Counted from the stretch's first letter, positions 1 to 7,884 are shown. The stretch: 8,176 nt of DNA from Anaerolineales bacterium (GCA_017999235.1 JAGOBN010000147.1:1-8176); one strand, 5' to 3'. Numbers and translations are program-made. The notes: generated from the letters alone by a model not told the origin.

Positions 1-719
1 ACCAGCTGCTTATCCTGGCCGTGCAGGGTGTTGAAGGTGTGGAAGAATTCTTCCTGGGTGGACTCTTTGCCGGCGATGAACTGGATATCGTCGATCAGCA
101 GCACATCCACCCGCCGGTATTTCTCGCGGAAGGTTTCCGTGGTGTGGGAGCGGATGGCGTTGATCAGGTCGTTGGTGAACTCTTCCGACGAGACATAGAC
201 CACGCTCAACCCGCGCTGGGCGCAGGCATTGCCGATGGCCTGGAGCAAATGCGTCTTGCCCAGCCCGACGCCGCCGTAGAGGAAGACCGGGTTGTAGGCT
301 TTGGCCGGGTTCTCGGAAGCCGCCATGCAGGCCGCGTGCGCCAGGCGGTTGCTGGCGCCGACCACGAAGGTGCCAAAGGTATATTTGGGGTTGAGGTTGT
401 TGGGCAGGGCCGGCTCGAACCGCGCTTCGCTCGCCAGGCTCAACGTCTCCGCGGGCGTTTCCGCCGGTTGGTTGGTCCAGACCACAAAGCGCACCTCCAG
501 GCTGGTGCGGCCGAGCAAGTTGGCCAGAATCCGTTTGATGGACAGCTTCAGCCGGTTCTCCAGCCAATCCCGGGCGTAGGCGTTGGGCGTCCCCACCACA
601 AAGGCGCCGTCCTCCTGGGTGACCAGCGTGGTCTCCCGCACCCACGTCTCAAACGTGGATTTGGACAGTTCCATCTGCAATTGGCCCAACACCGCCTGCC
701 AAAGTTGTTCTGACTGCAT
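1..719 (-). CDS. dnaA: Chromosomal replication initiator DnaA (N-terminal ~239 residues, runs off the window)
   Basis: DnaA binds DnaA boxes at the origin as an ATP-dependent filament, melts the origin and loads the helicase. Translating the minus strand from the ATG at 717-719 gives 239 codons before the window edge. Domain I (about 1-85) starts [14 protein letters not shown] and has the usual STFETW segment at 21-26. A short linker (about 86-107, shorter than in E. coli) leads into the AAA+ domain, which opens with [22 protein letters not shown]. Walker A is GGVGLGKTH (149-157, Lys155, Thr156). Walker B is VLLIDD (206-211), followed by [18 protein letters not shown]. The visible part stops just before the expected sensor 1; the rest of AAA+ and the helix-turn-helix domain IV are outside. 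The start is supported by a GGAG Shine-Dalgarno sequence 6 nt upstream (TGGAGTGTGTT-ATG). Identity is very secure from the sequence. Confidence 0.98.
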   Translation of the reverse strand, partial: MQSEQLWQAVLGQLQMELSKSTFETWVRETTLVTQEDGAFVVGTPNAYARDWLENRLKLSIKRILANLLGRTSLEVRFVVWTNQPAETPAETLSLASEARFEPALPNNLNPKYTFGTFVVGASNRLAHAACMAASENPAKAYNPVFLYGGVGLGKTHLLQAIGNACAQRGLSVVYVSSEEFTNDLINAIRSHTTETFREKYRRVDVLLIDDIQFIAGKESTQEEFFHTFNTLHGQDKQL

Positions 720-846
720 AACACACTCCACGCTTCTGCCGGCTCCGCCCCGACACACACTCAACCACCCGGCCGCCACTGGCCTCCGGAGAAAGGTTGA
801 GGTATGGGTTTGACGCTGTCCGCAATGGACGAAGAAACCGACGTGA

Positions 847-867
847 TGCGGCGCTGGGATTGCCGCA
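847..867 (-). other. Small hairpin in the dnaA leader
   Basis: Minus-strand TGCGGC and GCCGCA form a perfect 6-bp stem with a 9-nt loop, within the predicted 5' leader of dnaA. In GC-rich DNA a stem this short may be chance. Confidence 0.25.
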
Positions 868-918
868 CCCCACTACACCGTGTTGAACAGGTTCGTGACC
901 TTTGGAAAGGTAGCGGGC

Positions 919-972
919 ATTCTAGCAAAGCCCCCGGCGAGATTCAATACGGACTCTCGACGCAAGTGTAAA
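919..972 (-). promoter_or_regulatory. Two overlapping sigma-70-type promoter candidates for dnaA
   Basis: Reading the minus strand, one candidate has -35 TTGAAT (942-947), a 17-nt spacer and -10 TAGAAT (919-924). A second, just upstream, has -35 TTTACA (967-972), a 17-nt spacer and -10 TATTGA (944-949). The -10 of the second overlaps the -35 of the first, so the two would exclude each other. Either gives a dnaA leader of roughly 190-220 nt. Based on motif matches and exact spacing only. Confidence 0.45.
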
Positions 973-987
973 AGAATCAAATTCTTT
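971..987. repeat. 7-bp perfect inverted repeat AAAGAAT-CAA-ATTCTTT
   Basis: A perfect palindromic arm pair with a 3-nt centre, in one of the few AT-rich patches of the intergenic region. It overlaps by 2 bp the -35 of the upstream dnaA promoter candidate. It could be an operator for a dimeric regulator or part of a DNA-unwinding element. Confidence 0.5.
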
Positions 988-1016
988 AAGATCAACCGGC
1001 ATTAACACCCGGCAGG

Positions 1017-1077
1017 TGATTGGGGCCGCCGGCCGGCGGGCCGGCTTGTGATTCACCCCCTAGCCTTGCCCCAATCA
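1017..1077. repeat. 10-bp perfect inverted repeat TGATTGGGGC / GCCCCAATCA with 41-bp interior
   Basis: Arms are at 1017-1026 and 1068-1077. The interior starts with a very GC-rich run of overlapping GCCGGC palindromes (about 1027-1046). There is no T-tract on either side, so it does not look like an intrinsic terminator. It lies between the dnaA promoter candidates and the DnaA boxes. Confidence 0.55.
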
Positions 1078-1145
1078 GCCGGCGACCGGCTATATATGGG
1101 TAATCGGGCCGGTGTCTCACGCTTCGGCCAAGCTATCTTAAATTT

Positions 1146-1165
1146 CGCGCCGCTAAACCGGCGCG
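1146..1165. repeat. 7-bp inverted repeat CGCGCCG-CTAAAC-CGGCGCG
   Basis: A perfect 7-bp stem with a 6-nt loop, directly after the AT-rich stretch TATCTTAAATTT. A second small inverted repeat, GGAAGG / CCTTCC, follows at 1184-1203. Role unknown; part of the structured origin region. Confidence 0.4.
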
Positions 1166-1294
1166 CCGCCCAGTGGACCTGAAGGAAGGTACAAACGCCT
1201 TCCGCTGAGTCTAACACGAGCTAGAGGCCCTGGTGTGCCTGGGAGTCAGCCGCGACTCAGCCGCGCTCCGGCAAGGCCGTTTTTGTGTTCCCAG

Positions 1295-1303
1295 TTATCC
1301 AGA
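1295..1303 (+). promoter_or_regulatory. DnaA box, near-consensus (TTATCCAGA)
   Basis: One mismatch (G for C at position 8) from the consensus TTATCCACA. It has the same orientation as the two perfect boxes and lies 53 bp to the left of the first of them. Confidence 0.6.
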
Positions 1304-1347
1304 GAACAGGGCTGCCGTTCCACAAATTTCTCCCCAAAATCAGCCGC

Positions 1348-1356
1348 TTATCCACA
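1348..1356 (+). promoter_or_regulatory. DnaA box, perfect consensus (TTATCCACA)
   Basis: An exact match to the high-affinity DnaA-binding 9-mer. It is followed by another exact copy 21 bp away, about two helical turns, so both would face the same side of the DNA. Lies about 630 bp upstream of the dnaA start codon. Confidence 0.88.
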
Positions 1357-1368
1357 GAAAAACAGCGG

Positions 1369-1377
1369 TTATCCACA
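1369..1377 (+). promoter_or_regulatory. DnaA box, perfect consensus (TTATCCACA)
   Basis: Second exact copy, same orientation, in the context CAGCGG-TTATCCACAG. The first copy has a related flank (CAGCCGC-TTATCCACAG), so the pair forms a short direct repeat extending a few bases beyond the box. Confidence 0.88.
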
Positions 1378-1395
1378 GTTTTCCAGCCTTAAATA

Positions 1396-1422
1396 CACCG
1401 GGCGGCTCAACGCCGCCCGGTG
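1396..1422 (-). terminator. Probable intrinsic terminator of the malate synthase gene
   Basis: A perfect 11-bp stem (CACCGGGCGGC at 1396-1406; GCCGCCCGGTG at 1412-1422) with loop TCAAC, 26 bp past the malate synthase stop codon. On the minus strand it is followed by TATTTAAGG, a weak T-rich tail. The stem is strong, but the tail is poorer than in classical terminators. It would insulate the DnaA boxes from incoming transcription. Confidence 0.6.
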
Positions 1423-1448
1423 GCCGACACCCTTGGGGAGGCGGCTCC

Positions 1449-3053
1449 CTATTCCAGCTGCGCGTAAGCGCCCAGGGTCAGGAATTCAGAAAAGGTGGCT
1501 TGGGTGACTAAATGATCAAACAGCGCGGCCGCCGGCTCAAATTGGCCTTTGGCATACGCGTCCGGCCCCACCAGGGCCTTGATCTTGGCGAGCTCCTCCG
1601 GCAGGCATTGGCGGTATAGATCGAGCGTCACCGGCCGGCCATCCGCCAATACGGCTTTCGGGTGATGCGTCCATTGCCAGACCTGGGCGCGGGAAATCTC
1701 GGCGGTCGCGGCGTCTTCCATCAGGTTGTAGAGGGCGGCCGCGCCCACCCCGCGCAGCCAGCTTTCGATATACAGCACGCCGACGTTGATGTTCATCCGC
1801 AGGCCGGCCTCGGTAATTTGGCCGCCGGGCACGCGGAAATCACATAGCTGGCCGGCCGTCACCGCCACATCTTCGCGCAGGCGCTCCTTCTGGTGCGGCC
1901 GGTCGCCCAGTTTGCCGTCAAACACCGCCTTGGCCGTGGGGACCAAATCCGGATGCGCCACCCAGGTGCCGTCAAAGCCGTCCTGGGATTCGCGCAGTTT
2001 GTCCTCGCGCACGCGCGTGATGGCGACGTCGTTGACGGCCGCGTCTTTGCGGCTGGGGATAAAGGCGGCCATGCCGCCGATGGCGTGCGCGCCGCGCCGG
2101 TGGCAGGTGCGCACCAGGAGTTCGGTATAGGCGCGCATAAACGGCACCGTCATGGTGATCTGGGCGCGGTCCGGGAAGACCACGTCCGTCTGCCGGCTGA
2201 ATTTCTTGATGCAGCTGAAGATGTAATCCCAGCGGCCGGCGTTCAGGCCGGCGATATGCTCGCGCAGTTCGTACAGGATCTCGTCCATCTCGTACGCGGC
2301 CAGGATGGTCTCGATCAGCACCGTGACTTTGATGGTGCCGGCCGGGAGCTCCAGCCAGCGCTGCGCCTCCAGAAAGACATCGTTCCACAAACGCGCTTCC
2401 AGGTGGCTCTCCAGCTTGGGCAGATAGAAGTACGGGCCGGTGCCGCGCGCCAGCAGCCGGCGCGCATTGCGGAAGAAGTACAGGCCGAAGTCGAACAACG
2501 AGCCGGAGATCGGCTGGCCGTCTACCAAGACATGCTTCTCGGTCAGGTGCCAGCCGCGCGGGCGCACGAAGAGCACGGCCACCTGGGGATTGAGCTGATA
2601 AGTCTTCTCCGGGGTGGCCAGCGTCAAAGTGCGCTCGATGGCGTCCGTCAGATTGAGCTGGCCCTGAAGCATGTTGGCCCAGGTGGGCGAATTGGCGTCC
2701 TCAAAGTCGGCCATGAAAACATCGGCGCCGGAGTTGAGGGCGTTGATGAGCATTTTGCGGTCGGTGGGGCCGGTGATCTCCACATGCCGGCGCTGCAAAT
2801 CCGCCGGGATGCGGCCCACCTGCCAGTCGCCGGCGCGCACAGCCTGCGTCTCGGGCAGAAAATCCGGGGCTTGGCCGGCATCCAGCGCGCGCTGGCGTTC
2901 GGTGCGGCGCGCCAGCAGTTCCAGCCGGCGCGTGTTAAAAGTGCGGTGCAAGTGGGCCAGGAAGGCCAGGGCGTCCGGGGTGAGAACGGCGGCAAAATCG
3001 GGCGAGAGGGCGGCGCGAATTTCGAGGCCGTCCGGCAGGGTAACGGCGGTCAT
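1449..3053 (-). CDS. aceB: Malate synthase, A type
   Basis: Condenses glyoxylate with acetyl-CoA to malate and CoA in the cytoplasm, the second step of the glyoxylate shunt. The 534-residue length is that of the A-type family (about 530; the G type is over 700). The family signature is exact at 264-279 ([16 protein letters not shown]). Other conserved blocks: [25 protein letters not shown] (from 95), VRPRGWHL (163-170, with the substrate-binding Arg166), LIET (246-249, probable Mg ligand Glu248, with Asp276 in WDY), [11 protein letters not shown] (358-368), and [17 protein letters not shown] (419-435) followed by [13 protein letters not shown], in which Asp447 matches the family's catalytic base. 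The end (FLTLGAY) is also typical. The start is supported by AGGAG 6 nt upstream and a promoter just before it. No isocitrate lyase gene is in the window, so a full shunt is not shown. Confidence 0.97.
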   Translation of the reverse strand: MTAVTLPDGLEIRAALSPDFAAVLTPDALAFLAHLHRTFNTRRLELLARRTERQRALDAGQAPDFLPETQAVRAGDWQVGRIPADLQRRHVEITGPTDRKMLINALNSGADVFMADFEDANSPTWANMLQGQLNLTDAIERTLTLATPEKTYQLNPQVAVLFVRPRGWHLTEKHVLVDGQPISGSLFDFGLYFFRNARRLLARGTGPYFYLPKLESHLEARLWNDVFLEAQRWLELPAGTIKVTVLIETILAAYEMDEILYELREHIAGLNAGRWDYIFSCIKKFSRQTDVVFPDRAQITMTVPFMRAYTELLVRTCHRRGAHAIGGMAAFIPSRKDAAVNDVAITRVREDKLRESQDGFDGTWVAHPDLVPTAKAVFDGKLGDRPHQKERLREDVAVTAGQLCDFRVPGGQITEAGLRMNINVGVLYIESWLRGVGAAALYNLMEDAATAEISRAQVWQWTHHPKAVLADGRPVTLDLYRQCLPEELAKIKALVGPDAYAKGQFEPAAALFDHLVTQATFSEFLTLGAYAQLE

Positions 3054-3087
3054 CAGCGGCTCCTGAACGAGGAAGTGGGAGAAAGTG

Positions 3088-3096
3088 AGTATAGCA
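3088..3096 (-). promoter_or_regulatory. Extended -10 promoter candidate for malate synthase
   Basis: Minus-strand TGC-TATACT (TG at 3095-3096, TATACT at 3088-3093) is an extended -10 element, which can work without a good -35; none is seen at the proper spacing. It lies in the 51-bp gap between the upstream kinase stop codon and the malate synthase start, giving a leader of about 27-30 nt that carries the AGGAG ribosome binding site. It suggests malate synthase has its own transcript, although no terminator separates it from the kinase operon. Confidence 0.55.
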
Positions 3097-3104
3097 CGCG
3101 CGGC

Positions 3105-4553
3105 TCAAGCCGGCGGCGGGTCGGCGGCCGGCAGGCTGAGTTCGACGATCAACCCCGGCCCGTCCGGACGGTTGTAGGCCCGGCACTCGCCGCCGCTGGT
3201 CCAGATCAGAGCGGCCACCATCGCGAGGCCCAGCCCCATCCCCGGCACCTGTCCGGTCATGGTCTTTTCAGCCTGATAAAAAGGCGTCCAGATCTCCGTG
3301 AGTTGTTCGAGCGGCACGGTGCGGCCGTCATCCCAGACCTGCAGGGTGATTCGGCTGGCTGTTTCGGCGGCGACGCGCACGGCGACGGCCGGCGCGCCGT
3401 GCGGGTGGAACTTGCGCGCGTTGGCCAGCAGTTCGCGCAAAATCAGCTCGAGCGTTTGCGGGCCGGGCCAGACCGTTTCGGCGGCGGCCTCCGGCGCCAG
3501 CGTGACGGCCACCGACGCCAAGCCGATCTCGGCCGCCAGTTCCTGCACCAGGGCGGGCAGCGCCGCCAAGGCGAACGGCGCGGGCTCCGGCTGCCACTGG
3601 GTGGCGTTGGCGTAGCGCAGCAGATCGTTGATCTGGCGCTGCAGCCGCTCCACCCCGCGGCGCGCCATGCCCGTCAGCTGGCGCAGCTCGGCCGGCGTCA
3701 TATCGTCCGCGAAGGTCTCCAGCATTTCCAGGCTGCCGTTGATGGCGCCCAACGGGGTGAGAAACTTGTGGCTGGTGATGGAGGTGAAGGACCAGGCGCC
3801 GCGCTTCAGGCCCATCGCCTCGGTGACATCCCGCAGGCGCACCACCCGCCCGGCGCCCAGGGTGGCCGGCGCCGGCAGTTCGGCCACCTCCAGCCAGATA
3901 GCCGGCGCGGCGGCGGTCTCCGGCCGGATCAAGTAACACGGGGTGCGGCCGGCGGCCCAACTGTGCTCGGGCTCAAAGCGATAGTGGCGCCGCGCCAGTT
4001 CCTCAAATGGGAGCGGCCCCAAGGCTTCGACGGGCGCCAGCCCCAAATATTGGCGGGCGCGCGGGTTGGCATACAGCAGCGTCTCCGCCGGCCGCTCCGC
4101 CAGCAAGAGATAGCCCTCCGCCGCCTGCTCAATCAGCCAGGCAAACCGCTGGCGCTCCACCACCAGCCGGCGATACCGGTTGAGGCGCATGATGGTCTGG
4201 ACGCGGGTCCGCAGTTCCACCCGGTCAAAGGGTTTGGAGATGAAATCATCCGCGCCGGCCTCGATGCCTTGCAGGCGGGAGGCGCGGTCATCCAGGGCCG
4301 TGACCAGCAGGATGACCATCTCGGCGGTGGCCGGGTCCTGGCGGAGCTGGCGGCAGACGTCGAAGCCGTCCAGGTCCGGCATCATCACATCCAACAAGAG
4401 CAGGTCGGGCGGCGCCTGCCGCGCCGCGGCCAGAGTCTCGGGGCCGGTGGCGGTTTCCACCAGGGTGTGGCCCAGGGGCTGCAGCAGCATCCGCAGCAGA
4501 TGCCGGTTGTTGGCCTCGTCGTCGGCGATCAGAATTGAGCCCTCAGTGGGCAT
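3105..4553 (-). CDS. Receiver-PAS-histidine kinase protein with atypical H and G1 boxes
   Basis: A cytoplasmic signalling protein of 482 residues with no membrane segment. An N-terminal receiver (about 5-122) has Asp11-Asp12, phospho-acceptor Asp55 in LLLLDVMMPDLDG, Thr85 and Lys107 (SKPF). A PAS-like domain (about 133-245) ends in the typical VVRLRDVTEA. The transmitter has an H box at 258-268 (SITSHKFLTPL) with His262, where Lys263 replaces the usual Glu and Leu265 the usual Arg; Thr266 is kept. The N box is RELLANARKF (Asn378). The G1 box reads DDGRTVP (408-414), lacking the second Gly of DxGxGI. The G2 box is GMGLGL (438-443). The start overlaps the upstream kinase by 11 bp and has AAGGAGA 5 nt before the ATG, so the two are probably translationally coupled. 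The phosphorylated receiver of the upstream kinase may signal with this protein, but there is no DNA-binding output domain. Ligand and target are unknown. Confidence 0.9.
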   Translation of the reverse strand: MPTEGSILIADDEANNRHLLRMLLQPLGHTLVETATGPETLAAARQAPPDLLLLDVMMPDLDGFDVCRQLRQDPATAEMVILLVTALDDRASRLQGIEAGADDFISKPFDRVELRTRVQTIMRLNRYRRLVVERQRFAWLIEQAAEGYLLLAERPAETLLYANPRARQYLGLAPVEALGPLPFEELARRHYRFEPEHSWAAGRTPCYLIRPETAAAPAIWLEVAELPAPATLGAGRVVRLRDVTEAMGLKRGAWSFTSITSHKFLTPLGAINGSLEMLETFADDMTPAELRQLTGMARRGVERLQRQINDLLRYANATQWQPEPAPFALAALPALVQELAAEIGLASVAVTLAPEAAAETVWPGPQTLELILRELLANARKFHPHGAPAVAVRVAAETASRITLQVWDDGRTVPLEQLTEIWTPFYQAEKTMTGQVPGMGLGLAMVAALIWTSGGECRAYNRPDGPGLIVELSLPAADPPPA

Positions 4554-7500
4554 GGCCGTCTCCTTGAGCCAGGGCGGGCGGCGGGGCGCGGCGCGCCAGC
4601 AAGGCGGCCAGCGTCCGCAGCAGGACCTTGGGGCTGACGGGCTTGCTTAAATACTCGTCGGCGCCGGCCGCCAGACAACGCTCCCGGTCGCCGGCCATCG
4701 CCAGCGCGGTCAGCGCCAGGATGTGCGTCTCGGCCAGCGCCGGCTGCTGGCGGATCCGGCGCATGGCTTCCAGCCCGTCCAGCTCCGGCAGTTGGATATC
4801 CATGATCATCACGGCCGGCCGCAAGGCGCCGGCCAGCGCCACGGCTTCCAGGCCATTGTGCGCCACATGCACTTCGTACCGGTGCGCCCCCAGCGCGCGG
4901 GTAAGCAGGCGCAGGTTGGCCTCGTTGTCATCGGCCACCAGCACCCGCGGTCCGCGGTCCCCGGCCGGCTCGGGCGGAGCGGGCGGCTCGGCGGCGTCGG
5001 CGGGCTCCGCCGGCAGCGGGCCGGCCGGGTCATTCCACGGCAAGATGAGTGTGAAGCGGCTGCCCTGGTCCAGGGCGCTTTCCAATTCGACGCCGCCGCC
5101 GTGCAGTTCGGCCATGCGCCGCACCAGGGAGAGCCCCAGCCCGGTGCCCGCATACTGGCGCGCCAGCCGGCTGTCCAGCTGCACAAACGGCTTGAACAGC
5201 CGGGCCTGGTCTTCCGGCGCGATCCCGATGCCGGTATCCCACACCGTGAACCGGACTTGTTCGCGGTCGTGGTCGCCGCGGACCTCCAGACCCAGCCGGC
5301 CGCCCTCCGGCGTGAACTTGCCGGCGTTGCTCAGCAGGTTCACCAGCATCTGCTTGAGCCGGCGTTCGTCGGCGCGCACCAGCGCCACCGCCGGATCCAG
5401 CGTCACGGTCAGCGTCTGGCGCTTCTTGTGCGCGGCCTCTTTCACCAGCCGCAGGCTGGCCTGGCACACCGCGGCCACCTCGACCAGATCAAACTGCAGC
5501 TCCAGCCGGTTGGCCTCGATCTTGGAGACATCCAGGATGTCATTGATCAAGGCCAGCAAGTGCCGGCCGCTTTCGTCGACACTGCGCAGGCACTCACGCT
5601 GCTCGGGGTTGTTGGGGCCGTACAACTCTTCTTGCAGCAGCTCGGTCATGCCCAGGATGGTGTTGAGGGGCGTGCGCAGCTCATGGCTCATGCTGGCCAG
5701 GAACTCGTCCTTGGCGCGCGCCGCCTGGGCGAGCTCGGCGTTGGCGGCGCTCAGGTCGGCCGTCCGCTCCGCCACGCGCTGAGCCAGCTGCGCGCGTTCC
5801 GCCTGCAGGGCGCGGTTGGCGGCCTCCAGCGCCGCGGTGCGTTCCTGCACCCGCTGCTCCAAAACCTGGTTGAGCTGCGTGACGGCGTGCTCGGCCTGTT
5901 TGCGGGCGGTAATATCCAGGATCGAGACCAACACCCGCGAGGCGTCCCGGCCGGGCAAATAGAAGCGCAGCTGGATATCCAGCCGTTCGCCGGCCAGGGT
6001 GTAGTTCACGCCCTCCCAATCCAGCTCGGAGCGGCCGGCCGCGATGGTCAGCACCAGCTCGCGAAACGACTCGATGGCTTCCACCGGCAGGATGCGCGCG
6101 AAGCTGGCCAGCAGGGTCGGTTTATCCGGGGCCCGGTACAGCTGGAGGGTGGCCTGGTTCACGTCCACGATCCGCAGGGCCGCCTGGCATTCCAGCAGGC
6201 GGTCCGGCTGCTGGGCGAAGAACGCGCGGAAATCGGCGACGCCGGCCTGGCGCCAGGCTTCCAGCTTCGCCCGGATGCCGGTGATGTCTTCTTCCCAGAG
6301 CGAGACCGGCGACTCTTCAAACAGGAGCCGGTAGCGCGCCTCGCTGTCACGCATGGCCTGCTCCAGACGCACGCGCTCGGTGATATCGCGGGTGAGGCTG
6401 CCCATGGCCCAGCCGGTGCGGGTTTGGAAGGGGTACGAGACGGCCTCGATCATGCGCTGGACGCCGTCCGGGCGCAGCAGCGCCAGGGTCCGGCGCCGGC
6501 TGGCGTCTGGAAACTCCCCGGTTTGGTGCAGGCGCTGGACGGCCGCCCGCAGCTGCTCCACCTGCTCCGGGGTGCGGTGTTCGGGCGGGGTCAGCTCGAT
6601 CTGGACTTCCCACAGCGGCCGGCCCAGGACTGCGGCGCGGTCAACCCCGGTGATCGCGGCCTGGGCGGCATTCCATTCCACCAGGCGGCCCTGCTCATCC
6701 ACCATGCTCACGCCATCCGTCAGGTTGGCGATCAACTGGCGGTACTTTTCCTCGTTGTCGCGCAGCTGCTCCTCCGCCGCGCGGCGTTCGGTCAAATCCG
6801 TGATCACGGCAATGGCGCCGCGCACGCGGCTGGTGGGCGCGCCGGGGACGCCCGTGATCAACACTGGCACCGTCCCGCCGTCCCGCCGGCGCAGCCGGGT
6901 CTCGTAGGTGTTGCTGTGGCCGGCGCGGCGCAGGGTCATGGCGCCGGCCAGTTGATCGTGGTCGCCGGCCAGCGTGACCTCGAACGGCGAGCGGCCGATC
7001 AGTTCATCCGGCTGGCAGCCCAGCATAGCGGCGTAGGCGGGGTTCACATACTCAAAGCGCCCGTCGGCGTCCAGCACGGTCAGCCCCTGGCCCATGGTGT
7101 TCATGACCTGCAGGGCAAAATCGCGCTCTTGCTGGAGCGCCTGTTCCGCCCGCCGGCTGGCGGTGATATCGCGGCCATACACGTTCACATAGCCGGCCTC
7201 CGGCACCGCCACAAACAGACACGCGAAGCTGCGTTCGCCGGCGTCCACGATAATCTCCAGGCGCGTCCGCGTTTGGAGGGCTTGCGCGACCGGGGCCTGC
7301 CAGGCGGAGATGACATGATCCAGCGCGGACGTGGCGCTGCCCAGCGCCTGGATTAATTCCCGGCCGGCCTGGTTGGTGTAGATCACCACCCCGTCGGCGT
7401 CCAGCCGCAAGATGGGGGCCGGGCTCTCTTCCGGAAAGCGCGCCAGGGCCTGGATTTCCGCTTCAGCGTGTTTGCGTTCCAGCCGCCCGCGCGCCAGCGT

Positions 7501-7884
7501 CGCCAACAGCCGATTGATGGCGGCGGCCAGCGCCGCCACCTCGTCCTGGCCGGCCGCCGGGACACGTGCGGTCTCATCCGCGCCGGCCTCGATCTGGCTG
7601 ACCGCCGCGCTCAACTGCCGCAGGCGGGTGAGCACCAGCCGGTTGAGGGTCCATAAGGTGAGCGCGCCCACCGCCACGCTCAAGAGGGCCAATCCGGCCA
7701 AGCCGAGCCACAGACCGCTGCCGGGGGCTGGGCCGGCGCCCGGCAGATAGATGACCCACAGCACCAGCGCCAAGGTCAAGGCCGAGAGGCTGGCGCCCAA
7801 AACCAGGATGAATTTTGTGAAGAGGCTCATGCGGAATATGTTGCGCCTATGCTGAGAAACTGGCCTACCCGGGCGGCCCGCCAT
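4543..7884 (-). CDS. Membrane-bound hybrid histidine kinase with HAMP, multiple PAS and C-terminal receiver
   Basis: A 1113-residue sensor (numbering from the ATG at 7884). TM helices at about 20-47 and 58-80 leave almost no extracellular loop, so sensing is probably in the membrane or cytoplasm. A HAMP-like segment (about 80-135) is followed by about four PAS domains: 145-245, 255-367, 375-505 and 513-663, each ending in a DITxR- or DLTER-like motif. The fourth starts with the [14 protein letters not shown] insert seen in one PAS subgroup. A coiled coil (about 663-722) leads to the H box [13 protein letters not shown] (His734), N box NLLSNAGKF (Asn853), G1 DTGIGI (883-888), F box FKPF and G2 GTGLGL (913-918), all canonical. 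A Pro/Ala-rich linker (952-975) joins a receiver with Asp985-Asp986, phospho-acceptor Asp1029, Thr1059 and Lys1081. The start is uncertain: neither the 7884 ATG nor Met19 (7830) has a clear Shine-Dalgarno sequence, and a -10-like box ends 6 bp before the first. First gene of the kinase pair. Confidence 0.93.
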   Translation of the reverse strand: MAGRPGRPVSQHRRNIFRMSLFTKFILVLGASLSALTLALVLWVIYLPGAGPAPGSGLWLGLAGLALLSVAVGALTLWTLNRLVLTRLRQLSAAVSQIEAGADETARVPAAGQDEVAALAAAINRLLATLARGRLERKHAEAEIQALARFPEESPAPILRLDADGVVIYTNQAGRELIQALGSATSALDHVISAWQAPVAQALQTRTRLEIIVDAGERSFACLFVAVPEAGYVNVYGRDITASRRAEQALQQERDFALQVMNTMGQGLTVLDADGRFEYVNPAYAAMLGCQPDELIGRSPFEVTLAGDHDQLAGAMTLRRAGHSNTYETRLRRRDGGTVPVLITGVPGAPTSRVRGAIAVITDLTERRAAEEQLRDNEEKYRQLIANLTDGVSMVDEQGRLVEWNAAQAAITGVDRAAVLGRPLWEVQIELTPPEHRTPEQVEQLRAAVQRLHQTGEFPDASRRRTLALLRPDGVQRMIEAVSYPFQTRTGWAMGSLTRDITERVRLEQAMRDSEARYRLLFEESPVSLWEEDITGIRAKLEAWRQAGVADFRAFFAQQPDRLLECQAALRIVDVNQATLQLYRAPDKPTLLASFARILPVEAIESFRELVLTIAAGRSELDWEGVNYTLAGERLDIQLRFYLPGRDASRVLVSILDITARKQAEHAVTQLNQVLEQRVQERTAALEAANRALQAERAQLAQRVAERTADLSAANAELAQAARAKDEFLASMSHELRTPLNTILGMTELLQEELYGPNNPEQRECLRSVDESGRHLLALINDILDVSKIEANRLELQFDLVEVAAVCQASLRLVKEAAHKKRQTLTVTLDPAVALVRADERRLKQMLVNLLSNAGKFTPEGGRLGLEVRGDHDREQVRFTVWDTGIGIAPEDQARLFKPFVQLDSRLARQYAGTGLGLSLVRRMAELHGGGVELESALDQGSRFTLILPWNDPAGPLPAEPADAAEPPAPPEPAGDRGPRVLVADDNEANLRLLTRALGAHRYEVHVAHNGLEAVALAGALRPAVMIMDIQLPELDGLEAMRRIRQQPALAETHILALTALAMAGDRERCLAAGADEYLSKPVSPKVLLRTLAALLARRAPPPALAQGDGHAH

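Larger units (their letters stand above)
720..1448. other. Non-coding region upstream of dnaA, candidate replication origin (oriC)
   Basis: No credible gene lies in these 729 bp; the short open frames here have no family-like sequence. Visible contents from left to right: the dnaA leader with a small hairpin (847-867), two overlapping dnaA promoter candidates (919-972), a 7-bp inverted repeat (971-987), a 10-bp inverted repeat with GC-rich interior (1017-1077), AT-rich patches (TATATAT at 1091-1097; TATCTTAAATTT at 1134-1145), two small hairpins (1146-1165; 1184-1203), an 11-bp direct repeat near 1248-1269, three DnaA boxes (1295-1377), and a terminator-like hairpin (1396-1422). Bacterial origins commonly sit beside dnaA and combine DnaA boxes with an AT-rich unwinding element, so oriC is the natural reading. 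The box count is low (two perfect, one with one mismatch), so part of the origin could lie on the dnaN side. No rpmH is visible. Confidence 0.7.

Noticed and set aside
21..713. A 230-codon plus-strand frame and a 211-codon minus-strand frame over the dnaA region
   Set aside because: Both are out-of-frame shadows of dnaA, whose own frame carries Walker A and B motifs.
1017..1077. Reading the long inverted repeat as an intrinsic terminator
   Set aside because: The loop is 41 bp and neither flank has a T-tract; no gene ends next to it.
720..1448. rpmH, a tRNA or another small RNA gene in the dnaA upstream region
   Set aside because: No L34-like reading frame, tRNA cloverleaf or known RNA signature could be recognised by eye.
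1233..1511. Two overlapping ~90-codon plus-strand frames covering the DnaA boxes
   Set aside because: No family-like sequence, no clear ribosome binding site, and they run over the DnaA boxes, the terminator hairpin and the end of malate synthase.
1893..4538. An 881-codon open frame on the plus strand, opposite malate synthase and the second kinase
   Set aside because: It spans two well-supported genes on the other strand and the gap between them. Its protein is rich in Gln, Arg, Gly and His without family motifs. Long antisense frames are expected opposite GC-rich genes.
3105..4553. Treating the second kinase as a pseudogene because of altered H and G1 boxes
   Set aside because: The frame is fully open, the receiver, N box and G2 box are intact, the phospho-accepting His is present, and it has a good ribosome binding site and a coupled start.
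4723..7356. An 877-codon open frame on the plus strand, opposite the hybrid kinase
   Set aside because: Antisense shadow of a gene with intact catalytic motifs; low-complexity composition, no recognisable domain.
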